Positions 43,792-52,990 of a stretch of 64,000 nucleotides of DNA are shown piece by piece. A program made the translations under genes and the position numbers. Source of the stretch: Lichenicoccus sp965276875 (GTDB lineage: Bacteria > Pseudomonadota > Alphaproteobacteria > Acetobacterales > Acetobacteraceae); contig NZ_OZ255701.1 of NCBI RefSeq assembly GCF_965276875.1, positions 248,001 to 312,000 on the forward strand, read 5' to 3'. The notes under the pieces are model-generated. The model worked only from the letters and a program-made list of their open reading frames with translations. It was not told the origin of the DNA and did not search any database. The first letter of the stretch is position 1; every line of letters starts with the position of its first letter.

Positions 43792-44643
43792 TCAGAATTC
43801 CTTTCTCAACTTCACGTCGCGCATCTCCCGGCGGACGCGGGTCCGGACATAGACGTTCGTCGACACGCAAAGGAGTGCGACTCCTCCGCTTAGAGTCCAA
43901 CAAGCCATCCGGACCAGGTCCCTCTCGATGTGAAAGAGGCCAGACCCGATGGTCAGGGATACTTCCAAGACGATTATGGGCAGTATGAGGCGTCGTCGCG
44001 ACGTCCAGTACGCAGGTATCCATTTGTCGATTACCCTGAAGACGCGCAGGTGTGACCTCGTAAGAAGCGAGATTGCGCCGGCATCCTTGGCATCGAGGGA
44101 AAGTGCCCATCGCGCGCAGTCTCTTGCCTCCTCCCGGCGACCCATCTGCCAAGCGATTTCCCCCCGCAGCAAAATGGTTCCGGGATCGTCCTGGCGGAGA
44201 GCGATGCAGCGCTCCAGGACTTCCTCGGCTTGTGCGAGATCGCCGCGCCGCAGGAGCATGCCCCCGTATGAGGTCAAGAAGGGGAGATGATCAGGTGCGA
44301 GTTCGAGCGCGCGCCGGAATCCAGGATCGGCCTTGTGCCACGAGCGGAGCCGTGCCCAGACGACAGCCTTTACAAAATGACCTGTGGGATCAGTCGGGAA
44401 CGCGCGTATGGCATCTTCCGCCGCCTGCAAGGTCGACTTGGTTTTGCCAAGCTGAAGCAGAGCAAGGCAGCGGCCCGCCAGCGCCAGCAGCGAAAGCGGA
44501 TCCAGGGCCAGGGCCTCCTGCGCAGCAGTAAGAGCTTCCCGAGGTTTGTTGGCGGCGAGCAAGTCGCAGGCGCGCCGGGCGTGGCTCTCGGCGTCCTGTG
44601 GTTCCGCCATCGTCGATGCAGGAACGCCGACCCGGCTCCTCAC
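43792..44643 (-). CDS. TPR membrane protein, partner of AAA ATPase
   Basis: A 283-residue protein with about five tetratricopeptide repeats (EALTAAQEALALDPLSLLAL, FRRALELAPDHLPFL, EEVLERCIALRQDDP) followed by two C-terminal membrane helices (LILPIIVLEVSLTIGSGLF and MACWTLSGGVALLCVSTNVYV). The GTG start overlaps the AAA gene's stop (GTGA); an ATG at 44610 is the alternative. The TPRs should face the cytoplasm and could recruit the ATPase to the inner membrane. Confidence 0.7.
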   Translation of the reverse strand: MRSRVGVPASTMAEPQDAESHARRACDLLAANKPREALTAAQEALALDPLSLLALAGRCLALLQLGKTKSTLQAAEDAIRAFPTDPTGHFVKAVVWARLRSWHKADPGFRRALELAPDHLPFLTSYGGMLLRRGDLAQAEEVLERCIALRQDDPGTILLRGEIAWQMGRREEARDCARWALSLDAKDAGAISLLTRSHLRVFRVIDKWIPAYWTSRRRLILPIIVLEVSLTIGSGLFHIERDLVRMACWTLSGGVALLCVSTNVYVRTRVRREMRDVKLRKEF

Positions 44644-45818
44644 CGGCCGTGCCGGTCGAGGAAGGCCAGGACGTCGTCATAGAGCCCGGCCTCGTTCGCG
44701 TATTTGGCGTAGTTCCGCGCGGTCGCCAGCCACTCCAGCGTCGTCGGCTTCACCTCGTCCAGCGCATCATCGAAATGGCGCCGGGTCAGCTTTGTTGCTT
44801 CACGTCCCGCCAGATCATCCTCGATCGCCAGGTCGATCGCGGTTTCGACAAGATGCTCCAGGTCCGCACCGGAAAAGCCCGACGTGGCCTGCGTCAGCCG
44901 GGTGAGGTCGATATCCTTGGCGATCGGCCGTCCGGTCAGCAGGCGCTGCAGGATGGTCGAACGGGCGTCCCGGTCGGGGGGTGCGACGAAGATGGTGCGG
45001 TCGAAGCGGCCCGGTCGCCGGAAGGCGCTGTCCACGGCCCAAGGCACATTGGTTGCCGCCAGCACCAGGATGCCGTTGTCCTCCCCCTGCAGCCCGTCGA
45101 AGGTGCTCAGGAAGGTGGAGACGAGCAGCGACTTGTGGTCGCGTCCTTCATGATGCCGGCGGGAGGCGAGCGCTTCCAACTCATCGAAGAACAGGACGGT
45201 GGGACGGCGACTGCGCGCCTCCGCGAACGCCGCCACCAGTCGCTTCTCCGAAACGCCGATATGGGCATCCAGGATATCGGCGATCTTAACGGAGATGAAG
45301 TTTGCCCCGGCCTCTCCGGCGGTCGCCCGGGCCAGCAAGGTCTTGCCACAGCCGGGCGGCCCATAGAGCAGCACGCCGCCACCTGTGCGCCGGCGGAACG
45401 TGCGAAACAGGCGCGGGCGTTGCAACGGTGCGAGAACGCGCCGATGGATTTGTCGTTTCGCTTCGTCCAGGCCGCCGACATCGGTAAAACGCAGGGCTTG
45501 CTCGGCCTTGGCCGGTGTCGCGGCCTGCCGGGTGCCCAGGTCGATCACGGAGCCGCTGTCGCTGGAGGAGGGCTCCCCCCTGCGTGCCCAGCGGCGTGCG
45601 GCACTCTCCTCGCCAGCCCGGAACAGGAATGCGGAGACCGCGCGACGCAAGGCGGGGTCGTCGAACGCGTCCGCGGCCAGATCGCGAAGCAGTTCGGCGG
45701 CGGGTGATGCGTCCGTCGCGCGAGCCACTTCCGCCAAGAGCGCACGGAGCAGCGGCGCGGAGGTCGGCCGGGCGCGGCAGGCGTCAACCAAATCCGCGAT
45801 GTCAGACCCGGAACTCAT
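44640..45818 (-). CDS. AAA+ ATPase, classic AAA clade
   Basis: A 392-residue protein with a helical N-terminal domain and one AAA module. FTDVGGLDEAKRQI precedes Walker A GPPGCGKT (about residue 150), Walker B VLFFDELEAL (about 207), sensor AATNVPWAVD and arginine fingers in RRPGRFDR. GFSGADLEHLVETA is sensor 2 of the Cdc48/FtsH-like group. No protease domain is present. It lies 90 bp downstream of rtcB on the same strand and is coupled to the TPR membrane protein. Confidence 0.82.
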   Translation of the reverse strand: MSSGSDIADLVDACRARPTSAPLLRALLAEVARATDASPAAELLRDLAADAFDDPALRRAVSAFLFRAGEESAARRWARRGEPSSSDSGSVIDLGTRQAATPAKAEQALRFTDVGGLDEAKRQIHRRVLAPLQRPRLFRTFRRRTGGGVLLYGPPGCGKTLLARATAGEAGANFISVKIADILDAHIGVSEKRLVAAFAEARSRRPTVLFFDELEALASRRHHEGRDHKSLLVSTFLSTFDGLQGEDNGILVLAATNVPWAVDSAFRRPGRFDRTIFVAPPDRDARSTILQRLLTGRPIAKDIDLTRLTQATSGFSGADLEHLVETAIDLAIEDDLAGREATKLTRRHFDDALDEVKPTTLEWLATARNYAKYANEAGLYDDVLAFLDRHGR

Positions 45819-45908
45819 CGTTCTACCCTGCCAAACAAACGCTAACGACGTGTTACCGAGCAGCACGACCGTGTCTGATTGCTGTCCGCCGGCAGCACGC
45901 CGGCAGCC

Positions 45909-47249
45909 TCAATCCTTGAACGGGTCGAACTCTCCTTCACCGGCCATGGCGACGGCAAACGGCCGCAGCGTATGCAGCACACGGATCGTTCCGTCGTGCT
46001 GCGCCAGCACCTCCGGCAGGCGCCGGTAGGCCATCGGGCTCTCATCCAGGTCGCCGCCCGCGAGCTGCACGCCGCGTTGCTTCAGCCATGCATCCATCTG
46101 CTCTCGCTTGAAGGTGCGCTTGGCCTGTTGCCGCCCGAACAGCCGTCCGGCGCCATGCACCGTCGAGTAGAGCGAGGCGCGCGCGGCCTCGCTCTCGACA
46201 CCCTCGATGATGACCGCGTCGTCGCCCATCGAGCCGCCGACGAAGCCGCGCTGTCCCGGCCATGCCGGTGTTGCGCCCTTTCGCACCACCCAGAGGTCGC
46301 GTCCGTCATGCGTCTCCCGCCACGCGTAGTTGTGGTGGTTATGGACAGTGTCGGTGACCGCGCCGCCGATGATCTGGCGCACGCGCTCCACCACCCACTC
46401 GCGTCCCGCATAGGCGTAGCGCCCGGCGAGCTGCATCGCGGCGATGTAGCGCCGGCCGATCTCGCTGTCCTCGTCGACCACGGCCGGCGGCACGTTCATC
46501 CCGTCCTGGCCGCCAGCCGCCTTGAGGTAGCGGGTGGCGCTGGTGTGGCCCAGGCCGCGACTGCCGAAATGCACACCGATCCAAACGAAGCCCGCCTCGT
46601 CGCGCAGCAGATCGACATAATGATTGCCGGAGCCCACGGTGCCGAGCTGGCTGGCGGCCTTCTGACGATAGGCGTTCATGTCAGCCTCCGCCCAGGCCGC
46701 CTCGTCGTCGAACAAAGAATGCTCCGCGCGGACCGCGTTGCTTCGGCCGACCCCGAATGAAATGGTCCGCCTGATGTCGCCCAGGATTTCGCTGACGCCG
46801 CCTGCAATCTCGTCAAACGACGTGTCCAGCCGAACCGCCAGGTTGCCGCAGCCGATATCGAAGCCGACACCGGAGATGCTGATCTGACGCTCATAGGCGA
46901 TGACGCCGCCGACCGGCTGGGCATAGCCGAGATGGCCATCGGCGCACACGACGCCGCCCACCACACGTCCCACGCCCATGCAGTTGCGCATCTGCGCGAT
47001 CGTCGCGTCGTCGTGCGTGCCGAACACCCGCAGCGGCGCATCCCGATAGGCTGCATCCTGCGTCGGCAATGCCGCTGCCGCCTCCGCGGCCAAATGTTCC
47101 GCGCGCGCGGCGTCACGAAAGCCGCACCAGGCCGGCATCCCACGGCCGCCGGGCTCCTCTCCGGGGCGGGCGACACGGCAGTCCGGATCAAGCCCGGCGG
47201 CGATGGCCAAAGCGCGGGCACGTTCTTCGTAGGCGCTGGGACGACGCAT
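45909..47249 (-). CDS. rtcB: RNA ligase RtcB
   Basis: A 446-residue GTP- and Mn-dependent RNA ligase joining 2',3'-cyclic phosphate or 3'-phosphate ends to 5'-OH. Metal-site motifs are VVCADGHLGYAQPVGG, GVGFDIGCGN, VGSGNHYVDLL, GVHFGSRGLGH and DTVHNHHNYAW; the guanylylation histidine is in TVHGAGR. The start at 47249 is fixed by CAGGAGG seven bases upstream. It follows the Ro60-like gene, a known pairing in bacterial RNA-repair operons. Confidence 0.9.
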   Translation of the reverse strand: MRRPSAYEERARALAIAAGLDPDCRVARPGEEPGGRGMPAWCGFRDAARAEHLAAEAAAALPTQDAAYRDAPLRVFGTHDDATIAQMRNCMGVGRVVGGVVCADGHLGYAQPVGGVIAYERQISISGVGFDIGCGNLAVRLDTSFDEIAGGVSEILGDIRRTISFGVGRSNAVRAEHSLFDDEAAWAEADMNAYRQKAASQLGTVGSGNHYVDLLRDEAGFVWIGVHFGSRGLGHTSATRYLKAAGGQDGMNVPPAVVDEDSEIGRRYIAAMQLAGRYAYAGREWVVERVRQIIGGAVTDTVHNHHNYAWRETHDGRDLWVVRKGATPAWPGQRGFVGGSMGDDAVIIEGVESEAARASLYSTVHGAGRLFGRQQAKRTFKREQMDAWLKQRGVQLAGGDLDESPMAYRRLPEVLAQHDGTIRVLHTLRPFAVAMAGEGEFDPFKD

Positions 47250-47269
47250 CGGCCGGCCTCCTGGATCAA

Positions 47270-48863
47270 TTACGTTCGCGAGGTTCGGATGAAGTCGGCG
47301 ATCACCGCGGGGGCCGCGGTATCGAAGCCGACAACATCGAGCATTCCGGCGTCGTTCGGATCGGCGATGCTGAAGCCGTTCGAGATCAGGCCGACCACGA
47401 CGAGCTTGGCTGCGATGCCGGTGCGCGCGCGATAGTGCCGTAGCGCCTGGACCGGGTGGATGGCCCCGGCCCAGGTCTCGCTGTCCGTGTAGATGACGAA
47501 GGCGTCGACCGAGAGACCGCGCTCCAGCGCATACAGCATCGGCAGGGCGCAGTCGGTTCGGCCGAACGGCAGCCCGGTCACCGCGCGCACCGCGTCGTCG
47601 AGACGCATCGAGGGCGACAGGCAGCGGCGTCATCTCCGGGCCTCCCGTGAAGCCGACGATGTGCGTGTTCGCCTCTGCCGCGGCCGTCGTCAGGGCCATC
47701 GCCGCGGACGCCTCACGCGGCGTGAGCAGTGAGCCGGCAACGTGACCGACCGCCATCGATCCGGAGACGTCCAGCGCCATCAGAATACGCTTGCCGGTCG
47801 GCTCGATCGACCTGAAGGCGGTGTAGAACGCCGCGTTGAGCGCATCGACGACGGATTGCACAGGCTCCCAATGCAGGCCGCCGCGGTCGCCGGCGCCGCG
47901 CGCATAGGTGCGAAGTGCTACCAGGATGGCGAGCGGATGCAGCCGCGCCTGCCTGATGCGCTCGACATCGCCAAGCGCGGACAGCACCAGCGGCAGCGTA
48001 TCGCCGAGCGGCGCAATCGCGCCGACCGCGGTCAGCTTGGCGAGCGAGCGGACCAGTGCCGCCAGCGGCATCCGCTCGAGCAGCGCCTGCCAGACCGATG
48101 CGTCGTTCAGCCACGCCGTCGGCACCGCCTCGCGCGGCAACGCGTGCCTCCGGATCAGGCTGGCGGCTTCCTCCGCACTCCGCGCGCGAGAGAGCGCCAA
48201 GGCGGCGCGGACCAGCGACGGCAGGGCGTCCTGCTCGTGGCCGTGGCACACCCAATCGAGCAAGGCGGCCCGCTCCATGTCGGTCGTTTGCGGATGCGCG
48301 AGCCTGAGCAGGTCGCGGTGCGACCAGCCGTCGCGCTGGCGATATTTCACCAGCTGGTAGGCGAGCCGCTCGACCGGCTGCTCGAGATACCAGGCGGCGA
48401 TGGCGCGGCGGAGCGCTCGTCCCCAGCCGCGCAGCCCCTCGACGAGCTCGGCGAACTGGAACAGATGGGTGCCGGTCCGCGCGACGCGCGGGAGTGCTGC
48501 CAGCGCCGCGCGTCGCGTCGCCAGATCCTGCGCGGACGCGGCTAAAGCGAGGGCGAACAGCGCCGGGCCATTCCTGGGCGCGCGCCCGTCTTCGCTGATC
48601 GCCACGATGTGCTGGACCGCACGAGCACCGTCCTGCTCGATTGCGCGCAGGACCGACTGCGCATTGTCACGCACGAGCGGCTGCTCGGCGACGTAGTAGC
48701 TGCCGCCTTCGGCACCGAGGATCAGGAAGCGATCGAGCCGCGCCCAGTCATCGATGGCAAAAGCATGACCACCGGCCGAGTTCGGCACGGAGCCGGGCAG
48801 CGGCAGCGCCTGCGGTGTGGTGGCGATTGTCTCGCGCGAGACGATGTTCAGGTAGTTCTTCAT
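47270..48863 (-). pseudogene. rsr: Ro60/TROVE-domain protein (Rsr), frameshifted
   Basis: The TROVE ring fills about the first 330 residues (MKNYLNIVSRETIATTPQALPLPG, then VAEQPLVRDNAQSVLRAI, and HEQDALPSLVRAALAL). A vWA domain follows with an intact MIDAS loop (ALDVSGSMA). Near 47615 the frame breaks: the second half of the vWA (MRLDDAVRAVTGLPFGRTDCALPM, FVIYTDSETWAG) continues in another frame to 47270. If the indel is an error, this is a normal Rsr of about 530 residues that binds Y RNA and misfolded RNA. Confidence 0.8.
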
Positions 48864-48928
48864 GGCCCGCGTCCTGTCGGAAGGTCCGGCGGGCGTGTTG
48901 CGGCGAGGGGTGCTACGGCGCCCGATCA

Positions 48929-49006
48929 GGCGCTTGGGGGATTTGAACCCCTGCCTACCGGATAACCCTCGGCCTCCGGCCCGCCGGAGGTATGATGTTA
49001 AGCGTC
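48929..49006 (-). ncRNA. tRNA-like RNA upstream of rsr, candidate bacterial Y RNA
   Basis: A 78-nt unit on the same strand as rsr, ending 65 bp before its start codon. The acceptor-like ends GACGCTT (49000-49006) and AAGCGCC (48929-48935) pair with one mismatch. A T-arm GGGGTTCAAATCCCC (48937-48951) is followed by the 3' strand. A GGTAG-containing loop and a 7-bp hairpin CCTCCGG/CCGGAGG fill the middle. There is no normal 7-nt anticodon loop and no encoded CCA, so this is not an ordinary tRNA. Ro60-bound YrlA RNAs have such tRNA-like modules and lie next to rsr. Confidence 0.6.
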
Positions 49007-49412
49007 TTCATGCCTGGATGCGCTGTCCCAGCCGACACACGACCGGTTGGCCAAAGTCGCACCGACCTGGCGCGCTACGCCGTGGTCGTAAACCATGTCC
49101 CACACCAGTCTCCTCTCATCCCTCAAAACTAAGCCGTGCGGGCCAAGCAGCTGAGCGCCGCCATGTGCCGGCGAGGGCGCTATCGCGAACCCGCGATCGT
49201 GAATGTCTGATTGAACGCCATTATGTAATATCGCACTTCGCTTTCGGCCCGCGCCGAAACCATCAATCGACAGGCATGGGCATTTCGCCCTGGGGGAGTA
49301 GTCCGATAACCCAGCGGCGTCAGGCCCGTCTGCTCAGGATATGCCCAGGTTTGTTGTCGTTCGTCAATGACAGACTTTATATTTTCTCAAGTTTGAGGTA
49401 GAGCATGGCGCC
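49007..49412. other. Intergenic region with XRE promoter and possible operator
   Basis: This region is 406 bp without a supported gene. The first part could include the rest of the candidate Y RNA and the rsr promoter. Just before the XRE gene, CTCAA-GT-TTGAG (49386-49397) is a perfect 5-bp dyad that could be its operator, next to an AT-rich TTTATATTTT stretch. Nothing else is recognised. Confidence 0.4.
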
Positions 49413-49697
49413 ATGATCAGCACCGCCCAGATCCGTGCGGCTCGGGGTCTGTTGAAATGGACCCAGGCAACCTTGGCGCATCGCGCCGCCTTGTCCGCGG
49501 TCACCCTGAATATGATCGAGAACGAGAGCGTGCACCCGCGGGACAACACCCTGGCTGCCATTCGTCGCGCCCTGGAGGCTGGCGGCGTCCAGTTCCTCGA
49601 AGAGAACGGGATCGGTGTCGGCGTGCGCGTGGCCACAAGAGAGGGTCCTCGGCCCTCGTGCAGCCGCAGGCTTGCCGTCGCCGCGACGAAGCCCTGA
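49413..49697 (+). CDS. XRE-family HTH protein
   Basis: A 94-residue protein. Residues 6-65 form a helix-turn-helix (RAARGLLKWTQATLAHRAALSAVTLNMIENESVHPRDNTLAAIRRALEAGGVQFLEENGIGVGV), the common single-domain XRE regulator. The last 25 residues are Arg/Ser-rich and may be altered. It could autoregulate through the CTCAA dyad upstream. Confidence 0.8.
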   Translation: MISTAQIRAARGLLKWTQATLAHRAALSAVTLNMIENESVHPRDNTLAAIRRALEAGGVQFLEENGIGVGVRVATREGPRPSCSRRLAVAATKP

Positions 49698-49721
49698 CCG
49701 ATCGCGCCTTTGCTGGGGTGT

Positions 49722-50148
49722 TCAGTCGGTTCGTGCCTTCGTCATCCTGACCAGTTGCCCGAGCATGAGGTTCGGCGCCACGCGGCCCATCGCGCGGAGC
49801 AGGCGGGCGGCGCCGGGCGTGATCTCCAGTCTGCCGGCCTCGATCGCGGCGATCGCACGCGTGGCGAGCACGGTCGCGTCCATCGTTGTTGACCAGCGTA
49901 TCAAGTGCCGGAAACGCCGCGAGCACGCGGCCATGCAGGTCGGCGATCGCGGTGGGGTCGCTCGCGTCGCTGATCATCGTATGCACCGCCGGCAGCGCCC
50001 GACGCGCCGCGTCCAGCCTGGCGGCATCGCGGCCGGTCAGGATCAGCGTGTTGCCGCGGCGCGCAAGCTGTGTGGCCAGGGCGAGCCCGATGCCGCTGCC
50101 GGTGATCAGGATGGTTCGGCCGGTCAGCGTCAGTCCGTTACGTTTCAA
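49722..50148 (-). pseudogene. Decayed copy of the SDR gene at 42841
   Basis: The N-terminal codons (MKRNGLTLTGRTILITG) and C-terminal codons (MDATVLATRAIAAIEAGRLEITPGAARLLRAMGRVAPN) are nearly identical to the intact SDR. The middle, from NNAG through the YCATK site, is deleted, the frame changes at the join, and the cofactor loop lost two codons. Non-functional. Confidence 0.88.
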
Positions 50149-50199
50149 GGGACCGAACTCCTCCGTTGCAGAGTCCGGCCCCGATGTGCATCAAGGCGG

Positions 50200-51129
50200 T
50201 CACGCCAGCACCCTCGCTTCCTTGCCACGCAGCTGTGGTGCGATCGCGCGCACCAGCTCGGCGACAAGCGTGACTGCCGGGTCCAAGTCGGTGCGATGAT
50301 GCCGGACGAGGTGCAGCGACACCGGCGCCAGGGTGAGGGGCACGGGACGGCAAGTCAGCCAAGCGGCGACGTTGCTTTCCATGACGCCTGTCGGGAATGC
50401 GGCCAGCAAATCCGTGTCGCACAGCAACTCCAACGCGTGCAGAAAGGTGGGCGCAACGGCAGCGACGCGCCGCTGGCGCCCAATCCGGGCGAGCGCCTCG
50501 TCGACCGAGCCTTGCTGGTCCCCGCGCCCGGAGACGACGATATGGGGAAATGCCAACCAGCAATCGAGGTCGAACGTCTCAACCGCTGCCGCTGGGTGGT
50601 CGCGTCGCATGATGATGGCGTAGGGGTATGTGCCCAGACGTTCGGTCCACAGCGGTGCATATGAGGCGGACGCCACGGTAATGACGAGGTCCACCTCGCC
50701 GCGTTCTAGTCGCCGGACTTCATCACCGGCATGCCAAGGGTGAAAGATCAGGTCGATACCCGGCGCCCGCTTGGCCAACTCCGCGGTCAACGCGGCACCG
50801 AGTGCCGCGGCTGGAACGTCGGATGCGACAAGCCTGACCGCCCCACGAAGGCTTTCAAGGTCCGGAGGGCCGGCCGTGACGATCCTGGCCAGCTCGGCGA
50901 GCGCGGCTCGCAGAGGCTCGCGCATCGCATCAGCGCGCGGTGTTCGGCGAAGCCCGTTCGGCGCTCTCACCAGCAGCGGATCGCCGAACAGCGCTCGCGC
51001 ACGAGCGAGCGCATTCGAGGCGGCCGGTTGGGACAGTCCAAGCCGCTCGGCGGCTCGTCCCACATGGGCCTCATCCAGCAGCATGTCCACGGTCACGAGC
51101 AGATTGAGATCAATACCGCGTAGCTTCAT
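50200..51129 (-). CDS. LysR-family regulator
   Basis: A 309-residue LysR regulator. HTH at residues 1-60 (KLRGIDLNLLVTVDMLLDEAHVGRAAERLGLSQPAASNALARARALFGDPLLVR) and a PBP-like effector domain. The start MKLRGID at 51129 is typical of the family. It is divergent from the quinone reductase-like gene at 51216, which it probably regulates. Confidence 0.9.
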   Translation of the reverse strand: MKLRGIDLNLLVTVDMLLDEAHVGRAAERLGLSQPAASNALARARALFGDPLLVRAPNGLRRTPRADAMREPLRAALAELARIVTAGPPDLESLRGAVRLVASDVPAAALGAALTAELAKRAPGIDLIFHPWHAGDEVRRLERGEVDLVITVASASYAPLWTERLGTYPYAIIMRRDHPAAAVETFDLDCWLAFPHIVVSGRGDQQGSVDEALARIGRQRRVAAVAPTFLHALELLCDTDLLAAFPTGVMESNVAAWLTCRPVPLTLAPVSLHLVRHHRTDLDPAVTLVAELVRAIAPQLRGKEARVLA

Positions 51130-51215
51130 CACGTGAATGAAGTAGCATAACAAACATCATTTTGACCAATGTGCGGCGACCCGGCATCTGCAAGCGCTCA
51201 GGGAGGCCCGCGCAT

Positions 51216-51743
51216 TTGACCACCGTATTGCTGCTCGCCCACCCGGATTTCGCCGCCTCCCGTGCCAACCGCGCCCTGCTCGCCGGGCTGACTGACGTGC
51301 CCGAACTCGAAGTGGCCGAGCTTTATGCGCTCTATCCCGATGGCAAGATCGACGCCGCGGTCGAGCGTGCGCGGCTGCTGCGCGCCGGCCGATTGGTGCT
51401 GCAGTTCCCGCTCCAATGGTATGCGACTCCGCCGCTGCTCAAGTATTGGCAGGATGCGGTGCTGACGCCGCTCTTCTATCTGGAGCCGGACGTTGCCGCC
51501 TCGACGGCGGGTCTGCCGGTCCTCGCGGCGACAACAACGGGCGGTCCGCCGGCGAGCTACCAGCAAGGTGGCATGAGGATCGACGAGCTGTTTGCACCAC
51601 TCAAGGCGACCGCGCGCAAATGTAGCTGGCTGTGGCAGGCGCCGTTTGCCGTGCACGACGTACGCAATCTCGATGACGCGGCCCTGTCACGGGCGGGCGC
51701 GGCCTACCAATCCGTCGTACTTGCGGCACCGATGCTGGGTTGA
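51216..51743 (+). CDS. NAD(P)H-dependent oxidoreductase, KefF/MdaB-like
   Basis: A 175-residue flavodoxin-fold oxidoreductase: VLLLAHPDFAASRANRALL, VLQFPLQWYATPPLLKYWQDAVLTP and ATTTGGPPASYQQGG are family signatures of the FMN site. The TTG start at 51216 has GGGAGG nine bases upstream; the longer frame lacks support. Probably a quinone or electrophile reductase controlled by the divergent LysR. Confidence 0.85.
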   Translation: MTTVLLLAHPDFAASRANRALLAGLTDVPELEVAELYALYPDGKIDAAVERARLLRAGRLVLQFPLQWYATPPLLKYWQDAVLTPLFYLEPDVAASTAGLPVLAATTTGGPPASYQQGGMRIDELFAPLKATARKCSWLWQAPFAVHDVRNLDDAALSRAGAAYQSVVLAAPMLG

Positions 51744-51765
51744 GCCATCGAAGCGATGACAGAAT

Positions 51766-52917
51766 ATGATTCAGCCATTTGAAATCAGCGTTGATCCCGA
51801 TGCACTCGACGATCTCCGCCGGCGCTTGGCCGCATTCCGCAGCCCTCCATCGCAAGAGCATCGGGGCTGGAACGACGGAGTGGACCTGGGCTACCTGGCC
51901 GAACTGGTCGATTACTGGCTGCATCAGTTCAACTGGCGGGTGCAGGAAACAGCTCTCAACCGGCATGAACAGTTCATCGCCGACGTTCGTGGCACGAAAT
52001 GTCACTTCGTTCACGAGCGAGGTCGCGGAGCATCGCCGCTGCCGCTGCTTCTCGTGCACGGATGGCCGGATGGGTTCCAGCGCTTCGACAAGCTCATCCC
52101 GTTGCTGACCGATCCAGGCGCGCATGGTGGCGATGCAGCCGACGCGTTCGACGTCGTTGTCCCGAGCCTGCCCGGCTGCGGGTTTTCCCCGCGAGGTTCG
52201 GACGGCCCATCATTGGATGCGTTCGGCGCGGTGTTCCACAGCCTGATGCGCGACGTTCTGCACTATGACCGCTACGGCGCGCATGGCGGCGACGTCGGCG
52301 CGATCGTGTGCGACCAGCTCTGCCGCGGTCATGACGCCACGCTGGCGGGTGTGCATTTCACCAACGTGCCCGCGACAAGAGATGGCACGGAGTTTGACGA
52401 TCTCAGCGCCGCCGAGCGGGATTTTCTGGCCCGGAGGCAGGAGTTCCTGAAGCTCGGCGGCGGTTACATGCACATCCAGGGCACGAAACCCTGGACACCC
52501 GCCGTCGCCCTCAACGACTCCCCCGCCGGGCTGGCGGCCTGGATCGTCGAAAAGATGCAGGCGTGGAGCGACTGTGACGGCGACATCGAACGACGCTTCA
52601 CCAAGGAAGCCATCCTCACCAGCGTGATGCTCTACTGGATCACCCAGTCGATCGGCACCTCGTTCCTGGGCTATCGCGATCTCGCCAAGCCGCGGCACGA
52701 GTCGTCCAACGCCACCGATGCAAACCGGTCACGCGGCGCGGCTGCGGGCTTTGCGATGTTTCCCAAGGATATCGCCAACGCGCCACGAGAATGGGCCGAA
52801 CGTTTCTACGACGTTCGCCACTGGTCGGAGATGCCGTCCGGCGGCCACTTCGCTGCGTGGGAGGAACCCGCTCTGCTTGCGCAGGACATTCGTACGTTCT
52901 TCAGACCGCTCCGCTGA
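51766..52917 (+). CDS. Epoxide hydrolase, alpha/beta-hydrolase with EHN domain
   Basis: A 383-residue enzyme. The N-terminal EHN domain includes FEISVDPDALDDLRRRLAAFR and WNDGVDLGYLAELVDYW. The alpha/beta core has oxyanion loop HGWPDG (about 98), nucleophile Asp in HGGDVGA (about 174), lid tyrosines, and His in GGHFAAWEEP (about 359). Opens epoxides to diols by the Asp-ester mechanism. Follows the oxidoreductase gene by 22 bp, so both may form an electrophile-detoxification operon. Confidence 0.9.
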   Translation: MIQPFEISVDPDALDDLRRRLAAFRSPPSQEHRGWNDGVDLGYLAELVDYWLHQFNWRVQETALNRHEQFIADVRGTKCHFVHERGRGASPLPLLLVHGWPDGFQRFDKLIPLLTDPGAHGGDAADAFDVVVPSLPGCGFSPRGSDGPSLDAFGAVFHSLMRDVLHYDRYGAHGGDVGAIVCDQLCRGHDATLAGVHFTNVPATRDGTEFDDLSAAERDFLARRQEFLKLGGGYMHIQGTKPWTPAVALNDSPAGLAAWIVEKMQAWSDCDGDIERRFTKEAILTSVMLYWITQSIGTSFLGYRDLAKPRHESSNATDANRSRGAAAGFAMFPKDIANAPREWAERFYDVRHWSEMPSGGHFAAWEEPALLAQDIRTFFRPLR

Positions 52918-52990
52918 GGCCTGCGATGTCAGGCGCACGGGAGCCGGCAGCGAGCGCCAGGAACACTGATTTCCGACGGGAGGAGACGCG

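Noticed and set aside
45909..48863. Natural Rsr-RtcB fusion protein (984-residue open frame)
   Set aside because: The middle of the frame (about 47250-47620) is low-complexity Arg/Ala-rich out-of-frame sequence; RtcB has its own strong ribosome-binding site at 47249 and the vWA end is in another frame.
48929..49006. Ordinary tRNA gene
   Set aside because: The T-arm and acceptor are tRNA-like, but no 7-nt anticodon loop with a preceding U is available and the middle hairpin has a 4-nt loop; Rsr context favours a Y RNA.
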